Of a DNA stretch of 57,353 nt, positions 32,782-41,950 are shown in pieces. This DNA comes from an uncultured Alphaproteobacteria bacterium. GTDB lineage: Bacteria > Pseudomonadota > Alphaproteobacteria > HIMB59. The DNA lies in assembly GCA_902521485.1 (NCBI GenBank), contig CABYRQ010000005.1:1-57353 (forward strand), written 5' to 3'. Position numbers and translations under genes: made by a program. Position 1 is the stretch's first letter. Every line of letters begins with the position of its first letter. The notes below the pieces were generated by a model that was not told the DNA's origin, did not search any database, and was given only the letters and a program-made list of their open reading frames with translations.

Positions 32782-33522
32782 ATGGCAGGACATTCAAAAT
32801 TTAAAAATATTCAATATCGTAAAGGTGCTCAAGACAAAAAAAGAGCAAAACAATTTGCAAAAATAGGAAGAGAAATTCAAATAGCCGTGAAGATTGGAGG
32901 AACTGACCCAGAGTCCAATCCAAGATTGAGACTAGCAATAACAAATGCTCGAAGTGTAAATATGCCAAAGGATAATGTAGATAGAGCTATTAATAAAAAT
33001 AATATTGAAGCTTCTGATTATTCAGAAGTTCGCTATGAGGGATATGGTCCATTTGGAACGGCTTTTATAGTTGAGGCCTTAACAGATAATAAAAATAGAA
33101 CAGCTTCAGAAATTAGATCTATTTTTTCAAAGAATGGGGGGAATTTGGGGGAGACAGGAAGTGTGAGTTTTAATTTTAATAAAGTAGGAGAAATACAAAT
33201 CAAAAAAGAAATAGATGATAGTGCACTGGAGGATTTACTTGACCATGGTTTAGAGGATTACAATACAGATGACGATGTAACATATCTTTATTCTTCCTTT
33301 GAGGAGTTAGCATCTTTTGAGAAAATACTAGTAGATAAAAACTTTGACATTGAAAGTGCAAATATTATTTGGAAGCCAAATTTAACTGTAAAAATTGAAA
33401 AAAAGGAAGATCTTGAAAAGCTTATTAGATTAAATGATGAGTTAGAGGATAACGATGATGTTCAAAATTGTTTTTCAAATCTTGATTTTGATAGTGAACT
33501 TTTAGAGGTTAATAATGCCTGA
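32782..33522 (+). CDS. yebC: YebC/PmpR family regulator
   Basis: A 246-aa YebC/TACO1 protein, a conserved DNA- or ribosome-associated factor. N-terminal MAGHSKFKNIQYRKGAQDKK, NPRLRLAITNARSVNMPKDN (about residues 43-62), YEGYGPFGTAFIVEALTDN (about 84-102) and GGNLGETGSVSFNF (about 117-130) are hallmarks. In most proteobacteria the Holliday junction genes ruvC-ruvA-ruvB follow yebC. Here a small PDDEXK-type gene follows instead, overlapping yebC by 8 bases. Confidence 0.95.
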   Translation: MAGHSKFKNIQYRKGAQDKKRAKQFAKIGREIQIAVKIGGTDPESNPRLRLAITNARSVNMPKDNVDRAINKNNIEASDYSEVRYEGYGPFGTAFIVEALTDNKNRTASEIRSIFSKNGGNLGETGSVSFNFNKVGEIQIKKEIDDSALEDLLDHGLEDYNTDDDVTYLYSSFEELASFEKILVDKNFDIESANIIWKPNLTVKIEKKEDLEKLIRLNDELEDNDDVQNCFSNLDFDSELLEVNNA

Positions 33523-33841
33523 TAAAGCTTGGAAAAATAGGGAAAGACTTGTAGCAAAGTTTTTTGGAGGTATGAGAAATGCCCTTAGTGGGATTAATTC
33601 AAAAGTTACTCATTCAGATGTAATTCACGATAATTTATTCATTGAGTGTAAATTAAGAGCTAAACATACAGCTATTAAATTATGGGATGATACAAAATCT
33701 TTAGCAGACAAGGAAAAAAAGACCCCAGTCATTGCATTATGTGAAAAAAATAGACCTGGTTTTTGGATAATGGTACATTCAGATGATTTTGATAAAGTCT
33801 CTAAAGAACTTAAAAATAAAAATATAATTGATGAAGAATAA
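33515..33841 (+). CDS. Small PDDEXK-type (Holliday-junction-resolvase-like) nuclease
   Basis: A 108-aa protein with the layout of small phage/archaeal-type resolvase-like PDDEXK nucleases: AWKNRERLVAKFFGGMRNAL (residues 5-24, the WK..ER.iA..fGG.R start) and SDVIHDNLFIECKLR with the catalytic set D35, E44, K46. PVIALCEKNRPGFWIMV closes the core sheet. It overlaps yebC by 8 bases and precedes tolQ by 3 bases, so it occupies exactly the position where ruvCAB and ybgC usually sit. It could be a functional substitute for RuvC. Nuclease fold: fairly confident. Cellular role: inference from context. Confidence 0.68.
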   Translation: MPDKAWKNRERLVAKFFGGMRNALSGINSKVTHSDVIHDNLFIECKLRAKHTAIKLWDDTKSLADKEKKTPVIALCEKNRPGFWIMVHSDDFDKVSKELKNKNIIDEE

Positions 33842-33844
33842 TTA

Positions 33845-34543
33845 ATGGAAGAAGTAGTCAACTTAGCATCCCTTGAAGGTTCGGTAGATTTCTCAATGAT
33901 GGGAATGTTTCTAAAATCTGACTGGGTTGTAAAATTTGTAATAATATTGTTAGTGATTTTTTCAATTCAATCTTGGAAGACAATCATTCAAAAAATTTTG
34001 TTAATAAATAAACTTAAGAAAATATCAAAAAAATTTGAAAACCATTTTTGGTCTGGGGTGTCTTTAGATGAACTATACAAACAAATTGACGAATTTGATC
34101 AAGAAAGTTTCTCAAATATATTTAGAAATATTATGAATGAATATGAAAAATCTCGAATTCAGAAAAATAAAATAGACTCGGCTTTTATTCAAAGACTTTA
34201 TACCTCTCTTGATTTAAGTATTGCTGTTGAAGATACAAATTTAAATAAAGGTTTGTCTTTTTTGGCTTCCTCTGGATCCGTAGCACCCTTTATAGGATTA
34301 TTTGGAACAGTTTGGGGAATTATGAATAGTTTTCAGGCAATAGCAATTGCTCAAAATACTAATCTCGCTGTAGTTGCACCCGGTATAGCAGAGGCTTTAT
34401 TTGTAACTGCTTTGGGCCTTTTCGTTGCTATCCCCTCAACCGCTTACTACAACCTCATAACTTCTAAAATTGATAACTATTTGTCAGAGGCTGAGAGTTT
34501 TGGGAAGGACTTAGTCAATATAATTTCACGCCAAGTTAAATAA
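33845..34543 (+). CDS. tolQ: Tol-Pal system protein TolQ
   Basis: Inner-membrane subunit of the proton-driven TolQR motor, 232 aa. Three membrane helices: about residues 29-46, then the pair in SFLASSGSVAPFIGLFGTVW (about 137-156) and AEALFVTALGLFVAIPSTAY (about 182-201), the ExbB/TolQ channel signature. It drives outer-membrane constriction during division. It is the first gene of tolQ-R-A-B-pal-cpoB. The usual ybgC thioesterase gene is missing upstream. Confidence 0.93.
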   Translation: MEEVVNLASLEGSVDFSMMGMFLKSDWVVKFVIILLVIFSIQSWKTIIQKILLINKLKKISKKFENHFWSGVSLDELYKQIDEFDQESFSNIFRNIMNEYEKSRIQKNKIDSAFIQRLYTSLDLSIAVEDTNLNKGLSFLASSGSVAPFIGLFGTVWGIMNSFQAIAIAQNTNLAVVAPGIAEALFVTALGLFVAIPSTAYYNLITSKIDNYLSEAESFGKDLVNIISRQVK

Positions 34544-34547
34544 ATAT

Positions 34548-34943
34548 ATGAGAAAAAAACATCGACCTGTTTCTAATATAAATGTTACTCCGATGGTTGA
34601 TGTTATGTTGGTTTTACTTATTGTGTTTATGGTCACAGCTCCCCTTTTAACTGTAGGTGTTCCAGTTAATTTGCCAAAAGTTGAGGCTAATTCTTTAGAT
34701 GCACAAAAGGAACCACTTGAAATCTCAATTAATGAAAATAATGAAATTTACTTAGGTGAAGAATTAATACCTTTTGATGAGTTAATATTGAAAGTTAAAA
34801 CTATTGCAGGCTCAAATACTGACATAAGAATTTTTTTAAGAGCTGATACCACAATTAATTACGGAGAAGTAATGAAGGTTCTTGGTGCTCTAAACACATC
34901 TGGTTTTTTAAAAATTGCCCTTGTAACGAAAAAACCAAGTTAA
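34548..34943 (+). CDS. tolR: Tol-Pal system protein TolR
   Basis: Second motor subunit, 131 aa, ExbD/TolR family. A single N-terminal membrane helix carries the proton-carrying Asp: NINVTPMVDVMLVLLIVFMV (about residues 9-28, Asp in MVDVMLVLL). The periplasmic domain has the LPKVEAN start and IRIFLRADTTINYGEVMKVL (about 95-114). It lies 4 bases after tolQ and is followed directly by the GTG of tolA. Confidence 0.93.
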   Translation: MRKKHRPVSNINVTPMVDVMLVLLIVFMVTAPLLTVGVPVNLPKVEANSLDAQKEPLEISINENNEIYLGEELIPFDELILKVKTIAGSNTDIRIFLRADTTINYGEVMKVLGALNTSGFLKIALVTKKPS

Positions 34944-35948
34944 GTGTCTACTATTTCAATATTTAATCCTTTTAGAAACTTAATCTTATTCATTGAAAAT
35001 TTCAGTTACAAAAAAAGTGATTTTTATTTTCAAATATTCTCTTTTCTATTACACCTACTAATTTTGATACCAATGATAAATTTTACTTTTGAAAAAAAAA
35101 TCAGTGATATTCCAATGATTTTACCAGTTGAAATGTTCATTATTGAAGAAGAGACAGCTGCACCTGAATTTGTTGAGGAGATAAATGAGATTGTTCCAAC
35201 ATTTCAAGAAGAGACTCCAAAACAGAATGAATCTGTGGCTATTGAACCAGATATAAAAGAAATAGCTTCTCAAGAGTCAATTGATCCAATAATTCAGGAT
35301 ACTAATGAAGAAGTATTAGTTGATAAGTCTGCAGACAAAACGAATGAATTTATCATTGATGAAAAAGTAAAACCTGAAATTAAAAAACCAGAAGAGGAGA
35401 CACCGCCACCGATAGAAAATGATTTTGAGATTAAATTAAAACAAAAACCTGAACCTAAAGAAATACCTGAACCTATAAAAGATATTGAGATTGTTGTTAA
35501 GAAAAAGCCTGTAAAAAAAACTTTCAATGTTAGTACTGTTCTAAAAGATTTAGAAAATCAAGATAAAGAATTTAAAAAAGAACAGGAAGCATCCGAAGTC
35601 AAACAAGAGGAAGTTTTCACAGAAAAAGTTGGACCAACGATGACTATTTCAGAAATTGATTTATTAAGACAACAATTACATGGCTGTTTAAATCTAAATG
35701 TTGGTGTCGCAAATTTAAAAGAAATAAAACCTGTTATTTACATTGAAGTTAACCCTGATCGAACTGTAAAAAGTTCTAAAGTAGTTAATAAAGAGAAATT
35801 AAATGATCCATCATTTAGAACTGCTGCTGAAGCTGCAATGAGAGCAGTAAATAATCCAGATTGTAGCCCTCTTTTATTACCCGCAGATAAATATGAACAG
35901 TGGAAAGAAATTAACTTTACTTTTGATTTCAGCTGGATGTTTGATTAA
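34944..35948 (+). CDS. tolA: TolA-like protein with C-terminal TonB/TolA domain
   Basis: A 334-aa protein that links the inner-membrane motor to the outer membrane. It has a single N-terminal membrane helix (about residues 30-45), a long Glu/Lys/Pro-rich periplasmic linker (about 55-225) and a C-terminal globular domain from about 230 (LRQQLHGCLNLNVG ... YIEVNPDRTVKSSKVVN ... FRTAAEAAMRAVNN). The linker is proline-rich and acidic, unlike the long Ala/Lys helix of E. coli TolA, as often seen in alphaproteobacterial versions. The start is GTG at 34944, directly after the tolR TAA. Position and domain layout make the call firm. Confidence 0.87.
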   Translation: MSTISIFNPFRNLILFIENFSYKKSDFYFQIFSFLLHLLILIPMINFTFEKKISDIPMILPVEMFIIEEETAAPEFVEEINEIVPTFQEETPKQNESVAIEPDIKEIASQESIDPIIQDTNEEVLVDKSADKTNEFIIDEKVKPEIKKPEEETPPPIENDFEIKLKQKPEPKEIPEPIKDIEIVVKKKPVKKTFNVSTVLKDLENQDKEFKKEQEASEVKQEEVFTEKVGPTMTISEIDLLRQQLHGCLNLNVGVANLKEIKPVIYIEVNPDRTVKSSKVVNKEKLNDPSFRTAAEAAMRAVNNPDCSPLLLPADKYEQWKEINFTFDFSWMFD

Positions 35949-35993
35949 TAAAAATTTAAGATAATAATTGAGTAATCGGCTACAAATATTCTT

Positions 35994-37313
35994 ATGATTA
36001 AAAATATCCTAATAATTTTGTTTTTTTCACTTAAGGCAAACGCCGCATTAGAAGTAACCATTGCACAAGGTAAAGTTGAGCCGACTCCTATAGCTATAAC
36101 TCAAATTTTTGGAGCTGACTCAGACACAGCTAGATACGGAAACACACTTAGACAAATTATTTCAAATAATCTTACTAATTCTGGACTTTTTTATACTGTG
36201 AATGAGGACCTTTACATTCAATCAGACAATTTAGTTGAAAAAGTTCCACGTTTTGAAGATTGGAAATTAATCAAGGCACAGTTTTTATTAAGCGCAGATG
36301 TCAGTAAAACCGATAACGGTATTAGACTACGAATGAGGCTTTATGACGTCTTTAATGCAAAAGAGATAGAGAAATTACAACTCACAATACCCGATGAAAA
36401 TCTAATAAGAAGAGTGGGTCATACAGTAAGCGACATCGTTTATGAAAGGATTACTGGTGAAACAGGTTACTTTGATACAAGAATTGTTTATGTTTCTGAA
36501 ATTGGCCCGCTAGACCAAAGAGTAAAAAGACTAGCAATCATGGATCAAGATGGACATTTAGATAGTCATCAATTTTTAACAGATGGAAAAAATTTGGTAT
36601 TAACTCCACGTTTTGCTCCAAATAAACAATTAATAACATATATGGAGTACAAAAATAATCTTCCAAGAGTTTATATTTATAATCTTAAAACTGGTGAAAG
36701 AGAAATTGTTGGAGATTTTCCTGGGATGACTTTTGCACCAAGATTTTCACCAGATAGTCAAAGCGTAATAATGTCTTTCTCAGATCCTAACAATGCAGCA
36801 AATTCTGAAATTTATTTAATGGATTTAAACACCCGATCTCGCTTAAGATTAACAAATGACTCTGGAATTGATACATCGCCCTCTTTTTCTCCAAATGGTG
36901 AAAAAATTGTTTTTAACTCTGATCGTGGCGGGAGCCCACAATTATTTGTAATGGATAAAAATGGAGAGAACATTAAAAGAATTTCAAAGGGAAAAGGTGT
37001 GTATGGAAACCCAGTTTGGTCTCCAAGAGGGGACTTGATTGCTTTTACCAAGTTAACACAGGGCAATTTCCATATAGGAATTATGGATATAAATGGAAAT
37101 AACGAGAGAGTGATAGTAAGGGATTTTGCATTAGAGTCACCAGCTTGGTCACCTAATGGAAGATATTTAATATTTCATAGGCAAAAAAGGTCAAATCTAG
37201 ACGGTACTGGAGGTGAAGTATCAATACATTTCATAGACATAACTGGATATAATGAGAGGGTCATTCCAACTCCAAGGGATGGAAGTGACCCAGCATGGTC
37301 ACCTTTGTTATAA
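35994..37313 (+). CDS. tolB: Tol-Pal system beta-propeller protein TolB
   Basis: Periplasmic protein of 439 aa: signal peptide (residues 1-18, cleavage near NAALE), N-terminal domain to about 150, then a six-blade propeller with repeated SPDSQS/SPNGEK/SPRGDL/SPNGRY turns, each preceded by a hydrophobic strand (FAPRFSPDS, DTSPSFSPNGEKIVFNSDRG, GNPVWSPRGDLIAFT, SPAWSPNGRYLIFHR). The C-terminal DPAWSPLL is typical. It interacts with Pal and TolA. The sequence is well conserved for a low-GC genome. Confidence 0.96.
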   Translation: MIKNILIILFFSLKANAALEVTIAQGKVEPTPIAITQIFGADSDTARYGNTLRQIISNNLTNSGLFYTVNEDLYIQSDNLVEKVPRFEDWKLIKAQFLLSADVSKTDNGIRLRMRLYDVFNAKEIEKLQLTIPDENLIRRVGHTVSDIVYERITGETGYFDTRIVYVSEIGPLDQRVKRLAIMDQDGHLDSHQFLTDGKNLVLTPRFAPNKQLITYMEYKNNLPRVYIYNLKTGEREIVGDFPGMTFAPRFSPDSQSVIMSFSDPNNAANSEIYLMDLNTRSRLRLTNDSGIDTSPSFSPNGEKIVFNSDRGGSPQLFVMDKNGENIKRISKGKGVYGNPVWSPRGDLIAFTKLTQGNFHIGIMDINGNNERVIVRDFALESPAWSPNGRYLIFHRQKRSNLDGTGGEVSIHFIDITGYNERVIPTPRDGSDPAWSPLL

Positions 37314-37400
37314 AATTTCATTAGAAATCAACAAAAATGAATAAAAAATATATAAGAATTGTCTTGATTTCCAAAAAATTCAGTGTTTATTTACCTAAAC

Positions 37401-37438
37401 TATAGTAAGAATATATTTACGCGGAGATTTTAATAATG
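37401..37438 (+). promoter_or_regulatory. Candidate pal promoter and ribosome binding site
   Basis: TATAGT (37401-37406) is a plausible -10 with a weak upstream TTCAGT 16 bases before. GGAG (about 37422-37425) lies 10 bases before the pal ATG. An own promoter for pal inside the tol operon is common, consistent with the high level of this lipoprotein. Confidence 0.4.
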
Positions 37439-37930
37439 TTTAAAAAATTGTTTATGCTTATTGTTGCGGGTTTTTTCCTTGCTTCATGCGCTGCTACTAA
37501 TACAGAACAAGGCGGAGATGTTGATGCAACCTCAGCAAGTGCTAGTTCATCCTCAGGTGGTGAAATAACAGCTGGTACACAGGAAGATTTGATTGTTAAC
37601 GTTGGAGATAGAGTTTTCTTTGAGTTTGACAGTTCAGAATTAACCGTTGATGCTCAGGCAACTCTTGATGCTCAAGCAGCTTGGTTAATGCAATACCCTG
37701 ACACTAACATAACTGTTGAGGGTCATGCCGATGAAAGGGGTACACGCGAGTACAACTTAGCTTTAGGGGATAAAAGAGCATTTTCTGTTTACTCTTATTT
37801 AGCACAGGCTGGTATTGATACCAACAGAATGGAATATGTAAGTTGGGGAAAAGAAAGACCAGAAGTAATTGGCTCTGATGAAACTGCTTACAGTCAAAAT
37901 AGACGCGGCGTTACAATAGTCAGTAACTAA
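37436..37930 (+). CDS. pal: Peptidoglycan-associated lipoprotein Pal
   Basis: Outer-membrane lipoprotein of 164 aa. Signal with lipobox LASC (Cys at about residue 18), a Ser/Ala/Gly-rich linker (about 19-50), then an OmpA-like peptidoglycan-binding domain: VFFEFDSSELTVDAQATLDA (about 62-81), ITVEGHADERGTREYNLALG (about 95-114) with the diaminopimelate-binding Asp and Arg, and the C-terminal SQNRRGVTIV. It anchors the outer membrane to the wall and binds TolB/TolA. Confidence 0.96.
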   Translation: MFKKLFMLIVAGFFLASCAATNTEQGGDVDATSASASSSSGGEITAGTQEDLIVNVGDRVFFEFDSSELTVDAQATLDAQAAWLMQYPDTNITVEGHADERGTREYNLALGDKRAFSVYSYLAQAGIDTNRMEYVSWGKERPEVIGSDETAYSQNRRGVTIVSN

Positions 37931-37945
37931 TTTAAATTTCATCAA

Positions 37946-37970
37946 GGTGCTCTTTAGTTTAAAGGGCACC
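37946..37970 (+). terminator. Strong hairpin between pal and cpoB, attenuator-like
   Basis: GGTGCTCTTTA, a 3-base loop and TAAAGGGCACC give an 11-bp stem with one G-U pair. No T-run follows and cpoB starts 10 bases later, so it is more likely a partial terminator or an mRNA 3'-end stabiliser that sets the pal:cpoB ratio. Confidence 0.55.
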
Positions 37971-37979
37971 AACATCTTT

Positions 37980-39008
37980 ATGAAAAAAATAATCAAAATA
38001 CTGTTTATTTTTTTTATACTTCTTTTTAGTAACCAATCTTATTCTGAAAAACATAATCAAGTATCTGTAGAACTAGAGAGAATTAAAAATGATATTATTG
38101 ATCTTCAAAAGTTTGTTTACAAAAATGAATCATCATTAGGCAATAATTCTGATAATAGTAAAAAAAATGACTTAGAAGATTTAAAATTACTAATAAATGA
38201 TATCTCTAAAAGTATTATTTCACTAGAAAAACAAATTTCTGATATAAAAGATGACGTCAGTAATTTGTACTCTTTATACACATCATCTGACACTGACGAA
38301 AAAAAAATTATCAATACATCTGATCAATTAAACATAGAAGAGAGCTCTTCAAATATTGTAGAAAATTCAGAAGATGATCAATTATTAGGACAAATCAGTC
38401 TATCTGTTCTTGAAGGTGATGAAGTAAAAATAACTGAGATCCCCGATGAGGCACCAGATGAAACAATTTCTTCATCAAGTATTGAAAAAGAGGCACCAGA
38501 TGAAATAGAGATACAATCTTCATTAGAAGTAAATATTTTGATGCTTAATGATTTAGATAAACTTATTGAAGAGAGAGAAATAGAGTTAAATAAGCCAATA
38601 ATTGATGTCGAATCAGAGTTAAAAAATGCAAAAGCGAGCTTTGCTAGTTTTGATAATAGATCTGCTATTGAGAGTTTGCTTTTAATAATTAATTCCAATT
38701 CTGATCAAAAAGAGTATCTTGCAGAAACTTATTACCTTCTCGGAAGATCTTATTTTTTGGAAAATGAGATAATCGAAGCTGTAAAATATTTTGGAATAAG
38801 ACACAGAGATTTTTCATCTTTTTCTAAATTTAAGTCTGAAAATTATTTTTGGCTTGGAAAATCACTCTTTAGTATTGGAGATCATGAAAATGGTTGTTTA
38901 ATTATGGAAGATCTAATTTTTTCTAATACTTATATAGAAAGCAAAGAAGTAATTCAGTCTGCAAAACTGCTTCAAACTGAAAAAGGCTGCGGTTTGATTA
39001 TTGACTAA
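37980..39008 (+). CDS. cpoB: Cell division coordinator CpoB (YbgF), expanded linker
   Basis: Periplasmic partner of Tol-Pal that coordinates outer-membrane constriction with wall synthesis. About 342 aa from the ATG at 37980: signal peptide (KKIIKILFIFFILLFSNQSYS), N-terminal coiled coil (about residues 25-85), a long acidic Ser/Glu/Ile-rich linker (about 90-200) and C-terminal TPR repeats (about 210-340, with AETYYLLGRSYFLENEIIEA and FWLGKSLFSIGDHENGC). The linker carries a 16-bp direct repeat (38448-38463 and 38490-38505) encoding EAPDE. Position after pal decides the call, since the N-terminal part is divergent. A GTG at 37947 is rejected as start, as it lies in the hairpin and precedes the signal. 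Confidence 0.82.
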   Translation: MKKIIKILFIFFILLFSNQSYSEKHNQVSVELERIKNDIIDLQKFVYKNESSLGNNSDNSKKNDLEDLKLLINDISKSIISLEKQISDIKDDVSNLYSLYTSSDTDEKKIINTSDQLNIEESSSNIVENSEDDQLLGQISLSVLEGDEVKITEIPDEAPDETISSSSIEKEAPDEIEIQSSLEVNILMLNDLDKLIEEREIELNKPIIDVESELKNAKASFASFDNRSAIESLLLIINSNSDQKEYLAETYYLLGRSYFLENEIIEAVKYFGIRHRDFSSFSKFKSENYFWLGKSLFSIGDHENGCLIMEDLIFSNTYIESKEVIQSAKLLQTEKGCGLIID

Positions 39009-39954
39009 AGAGATATTGGATTTACTTAGTGTCAAGAATTATCTTCAAAATAATATAAGAGCAAATAAAAAAATATTACTCTCAATTTCATGTGGTCTTG
39101 ATAGCACAGTCCTTTTTGACTTAATTAAAAAATCAAAATACTTCAATGATAAAAATATATACTACTTAATTTTTGATCATCAAAAAAGATCTGAAGGAAA
39201 ATATGAGATTAAGCAATTTATTCAATTTTATAACATTATAAATAAAAATATTTCCGTAAAGAAATTATCTCTAAAAAATGGATTAGTAGGTTTTCAAGAG
39301 AAATCTAGATCTATCAGATATGAATTTTTATACAAATATTCAAAAAAAAGAAATATTAAAGATATATTTATAGGTCACCATCTTGATGATCTTAATGAAA
39401 CATTTTTTATGAGAAAAATTCAACAATCTAGCACATTAGGCTTATCAAATATTTTTTCTAAAGATTATAAAGGTATCAAATTACATCGTCCCTTAAGCAA
39501 ATACTCAAAAAAACAAATTGAAAATTATGCAAATATAAAAAAGCTAATTTGGTTTGAAGATAGAAGTAATTTAGAATTAGATTATACAAGAAATAAAATA
39601 AGATATTTTTTATCAGCAAATAAACTTTGGTCTAAAATTAATAAAGATAGATTATTATTTTCAGGAATTAATATAACTCAATCTTTACATCAAAATATTT
39701 TTAAAAAAATACAAAATAAAATTTTTTATATCGACTTAGAAAAATTTAATAATTTAAATGAAAATCTTAAATTTATAACAGCACAATCTTTTTATCATGA
39801 GCATAGAAATATATTAAAAAAACAAATTAGAGATGAAAATATTAGGAATTTCATTAAAATTTTAACAGATAAGTTTCATAAAGGTAAAGAAAGATCAGTA
39901 TTTTCAGGAAAAATTGGTGTTTTTAATAAAAAAATATGTTTAAATCTTACTTAG
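39001..39954 (+). CDS. tilS: tRNA(Ile)-lysidine synthetase TilS, divergent P-loop
   Basis: ATP-dependent enzyme adding lysine to C34 of the minor isoleucine tRNA. 317 aa, TTG start at 39001, overlapping cpoB by 8 bases. The PP-loop, normally SGGxDS, reads SCGLDS (residues 30-35). The other conserved parts are present: FDHQKRSEG (about 58-66), [14 protein letters not shown] (about 125-138), [17 protein letters not shown] (about 161-177), and [18 protein letters not shown] (about 185-202), the core W.eDxSNxdxxYxRNxIR block. The C-terminal part is short and Lys-rich. tilS before ftsH is a standard gene order. Confidence 0.9.
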   Translation: MTKEILDLLSVKNYLQNNIRANKKILLSISCGLDSTVLFDLIKKSKYFNDKNIYYLIFDHQKRSEGKYEIKQFIQFYNIINKNISVKKLSLKNGLVGFQEKSRSIRYEFLYKYSKKRNIKDIFIGHHLDDLNETFFMRKIQQSSTLGLSNIFSKDYKGIKLHRPLSKYSKKQIENYANIKKLIWFEDRSNLELDYTRNKIRYFLSANKLWSKINKDRLLFSGINITQSLHQNIFKKIQNKIFYIDLEKFNNLNENLKFITAQSFYHEHRNILKKQIRDENIRNFIKILTDKFHKGKERSVFSGKIGVFNKKICLNLT

Positions 39955-39991
39955 CACTTTAAACGTACTCAACACTAACTATATTAATATT

Positions 39992-41923
39992 ATGAAAAAT
40001 TTTTCTAAAAATATATTTGTTTGGATTATTATAAGCCTCATATTGTTGGGTTTATTCAATGTTTTTAAAAACTCTCAGAGAGATTATGCTGCTGTTACCT
40101 ATACTTACTCTACTCTTCTTGACAAAGCTCAAAATGGTGAAATTAAATCAGTCGAAATTCAAGGAAACAATATTTTTGGCCAAACTATGGATGGTGTTGA
40201 ATTCACAACCTATGCTCCAAGAGACCCTAACTTAATCGAAACTCTTAATCAAAATAAAGTAGCTATTAATGCTAAACCAGAACAATCAGGAATGCATCCA
40301 TTACTTAGTATTTTTGTATCTTGGTTCCCTATGTTGCTACTAATAGGTGTTTGGATATTCTTTATGCGCCAAATGCAGTCAGGTAAAGGCGGAGGAGCAC
40401 TTGGATTTGGAAGATCAAAAGCCAAATTGTTGAATGAAAATAAACAAAGAGTTACTTTTAATGATGTTGCTGGAATAGATGAGGCTAAACAGGAATTAGA
40501 GGAGGTTGTTTCTTTCTTGAAAGACCCCCATAAGTTCCAGAGATTAGGTGCCAAAATACCAAAAGGTGCTCTTTTAGTGGGCCCCCCAGGCACGGGTAAA
40601 ACGCTTCTTGCACGTGCGATTGCCGGAGAAGCCGGTGTCCCATTTTTCTCAATATCTGGCTCTGATTTTGTCGAAATGTTTGTGGGTGTTGGTGCCAGTA
40701 GAGTTAGAGATATGTTTGAACAAGGAAAGAAAAATGCCCCATGTATTATATTTATTGATGAGATTGATGCAGTTGGAAGACATAGAGGAGCAGGATTAGG
40801 CGGAGGTAATGATGAGAGAGAACAAACTTTAAATCAGCTTTTAGTTGAGATGGATGGTTTCGAGGCTAATGAAGGTGTAATTATTGTAGCAGCAACTAAT
40901 AGACCTGATGTTCTCGACCCAGCACTACTTAGACCAGGTAGATTTGATAGGCAAGTTGTGGTTCCCGCCCCTGATATTATCGGAAGAGATAAAATTCTGA
41001 AAGTACACACAAGAAAAATAAAGATGGATAAATCTGTCAAAACAATTGCCATAGCTAGGTCTACCCCAGGCTTCTCTGGCGCAGACTTAGCTAATATAGT
41101 AAATGAAGCTGCACTTATAGCAGCAAGAAAGAACAAAAAGATTGTAACTATGGACGATTTCGAGGACGCTAAAGACAAAGTTATGCTTGGAACTCAAAAT
41201 AAGTCAAAGATAATTTCCGATAGTGAGAAAGAGGTTATTGCTTATCATGAAGCAGGTCACGCCTTAGCAAATCTGCATTGTAAGCACGCTGATCCAATCT
41301 ATAAATCCTCAATAATCCCTACAGGAAGAGCCTTAGGTTTTGTAATGAGCGTTCCTGAACAAGATAAAGTTATTCATCGTAAAGATGAATACCTAGATAA
41401 ATTAGTTGTTACAGTTGCTGCACGAATAGCCGAAGAAATAATATTTGGACCAGAAAAAATAGGCTCTGGTGCTGCTGGTGATATTCAACAAGTTACTAAT
41501 TTAGCTAGAGCTATGGTCACACAGATGGGATACTCAGATAAACTTGGAAGAGTCAGATACACTGGAAATCAAGAAGAAGTTTTCTTAGGACATTCTGTAA
41601 CTCAATCAAAAAATATATCTGAAGAAACGGCGAGAATTATAGACCAAGAAGTTATTAAGCTTGTTGAAGAAGCTGAGTCTAAAGCAAGAAACATACTAAA
41701 TGAAAACATAAAAGATCTTCACACAATAGCTAAAGGGCTTTTAGAATATGAAACTTTAACAGGTGATGAGATTAAAAACTTAATTAAGGGAATTAAACCT
41801 AAAAGAGATGATGATTTGTCCGCTGATAGCTCAGATGATAGTTCAGATAATAAGAATGAATCGCCAAAAAAAGGTCCTTTACCTTCCTTTACAAAAGATC
41901 AAAACTTTCCTCTTCCAAATTAA
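39992..41923 (+). CDS. ftsH: ATP-dependent zinc metalloprotease FtsH
   Basis: Membrane-anchored AAA protease, 643 aa. Two membrane helices (about residues 8-25 and 102-124), AAA domain with Walker [17 protein letters not shown] (about 194-209) and Walker [17 protein letters not shown] (about 250-265), arginine-finger region RPGRFDRQV, and the zinc site [11 protein letters not shown] (about 418-428). It degrades membrane proteins and regulators such as sigma-32 (rpoH lies at 45252) and LpxC (54729) in model bacteria, and both targets are encoded within 15 kb. It is followed after 27 bases by glmM, a classical linkage. Confidence 0.96.
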   Translation: MKNFSKNIFVWIIISLILLGLFNVFKNSQRDYAAVTYTYSTLLDKAQNGEIKSVEIQGNNIFGQTMDGVEFTTYAPRDPNLIETLNQNKVAINAKPEQSGMHPLLSIFVSWFPMLLLIGVWIFFMRQMQSGKGGGALGFGRSKAKLLNENKQRVTFNDVAGIDEAKQELEEVVSFLKDPHKFQRLGAKIPKGALLVGPPGTGKTLLARAIAGEAGVPFFSISGSDFVEMFVGVGASRVRDMFEQGKKNAPCIIFIDEIDAVGRHRGAGLGGGNDEREQTLNQLLVEMDGFEANEGVIIVAATNRPDVLDPALLRPGRFDRQVVVPAPDIIGRDKILKVHTRKIKMDKSVKTIAIARSTPGFSGADLANIVNEAALIAARKNKKIVTMDDFEDAKDKVMLGTQNKSKIISDSEKEVIAYHEAGHALANLHCKHADPIYKSSIIPTGRALGFVMSVPEQDKVIHRKDEYLDKLVVTVAARIAEEIIFGPEKIGSGAAGDIQQVTNLARAMVTQMGYSDKLGRVRYTGNQEEVFLGHSVTQSKNISEETARIIDQEVIKLVEEAESKARNILNENIKDLHTIAKGLLEYETLTGDEIKNLIKGIKPKRDDDLSADSSDDSSDNKNESPKKGPLPSFTKDQNFPLPN

Positions 41924-41950
41924 CCCTAATTTCAATTATAAATACCTCTT

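Noticed and set aside
37337-37402. A 21-codon frame in the tolB-pal gap
   Set aside because: It is too short, has no ribosome site, and overlaps the likely pal promoter.
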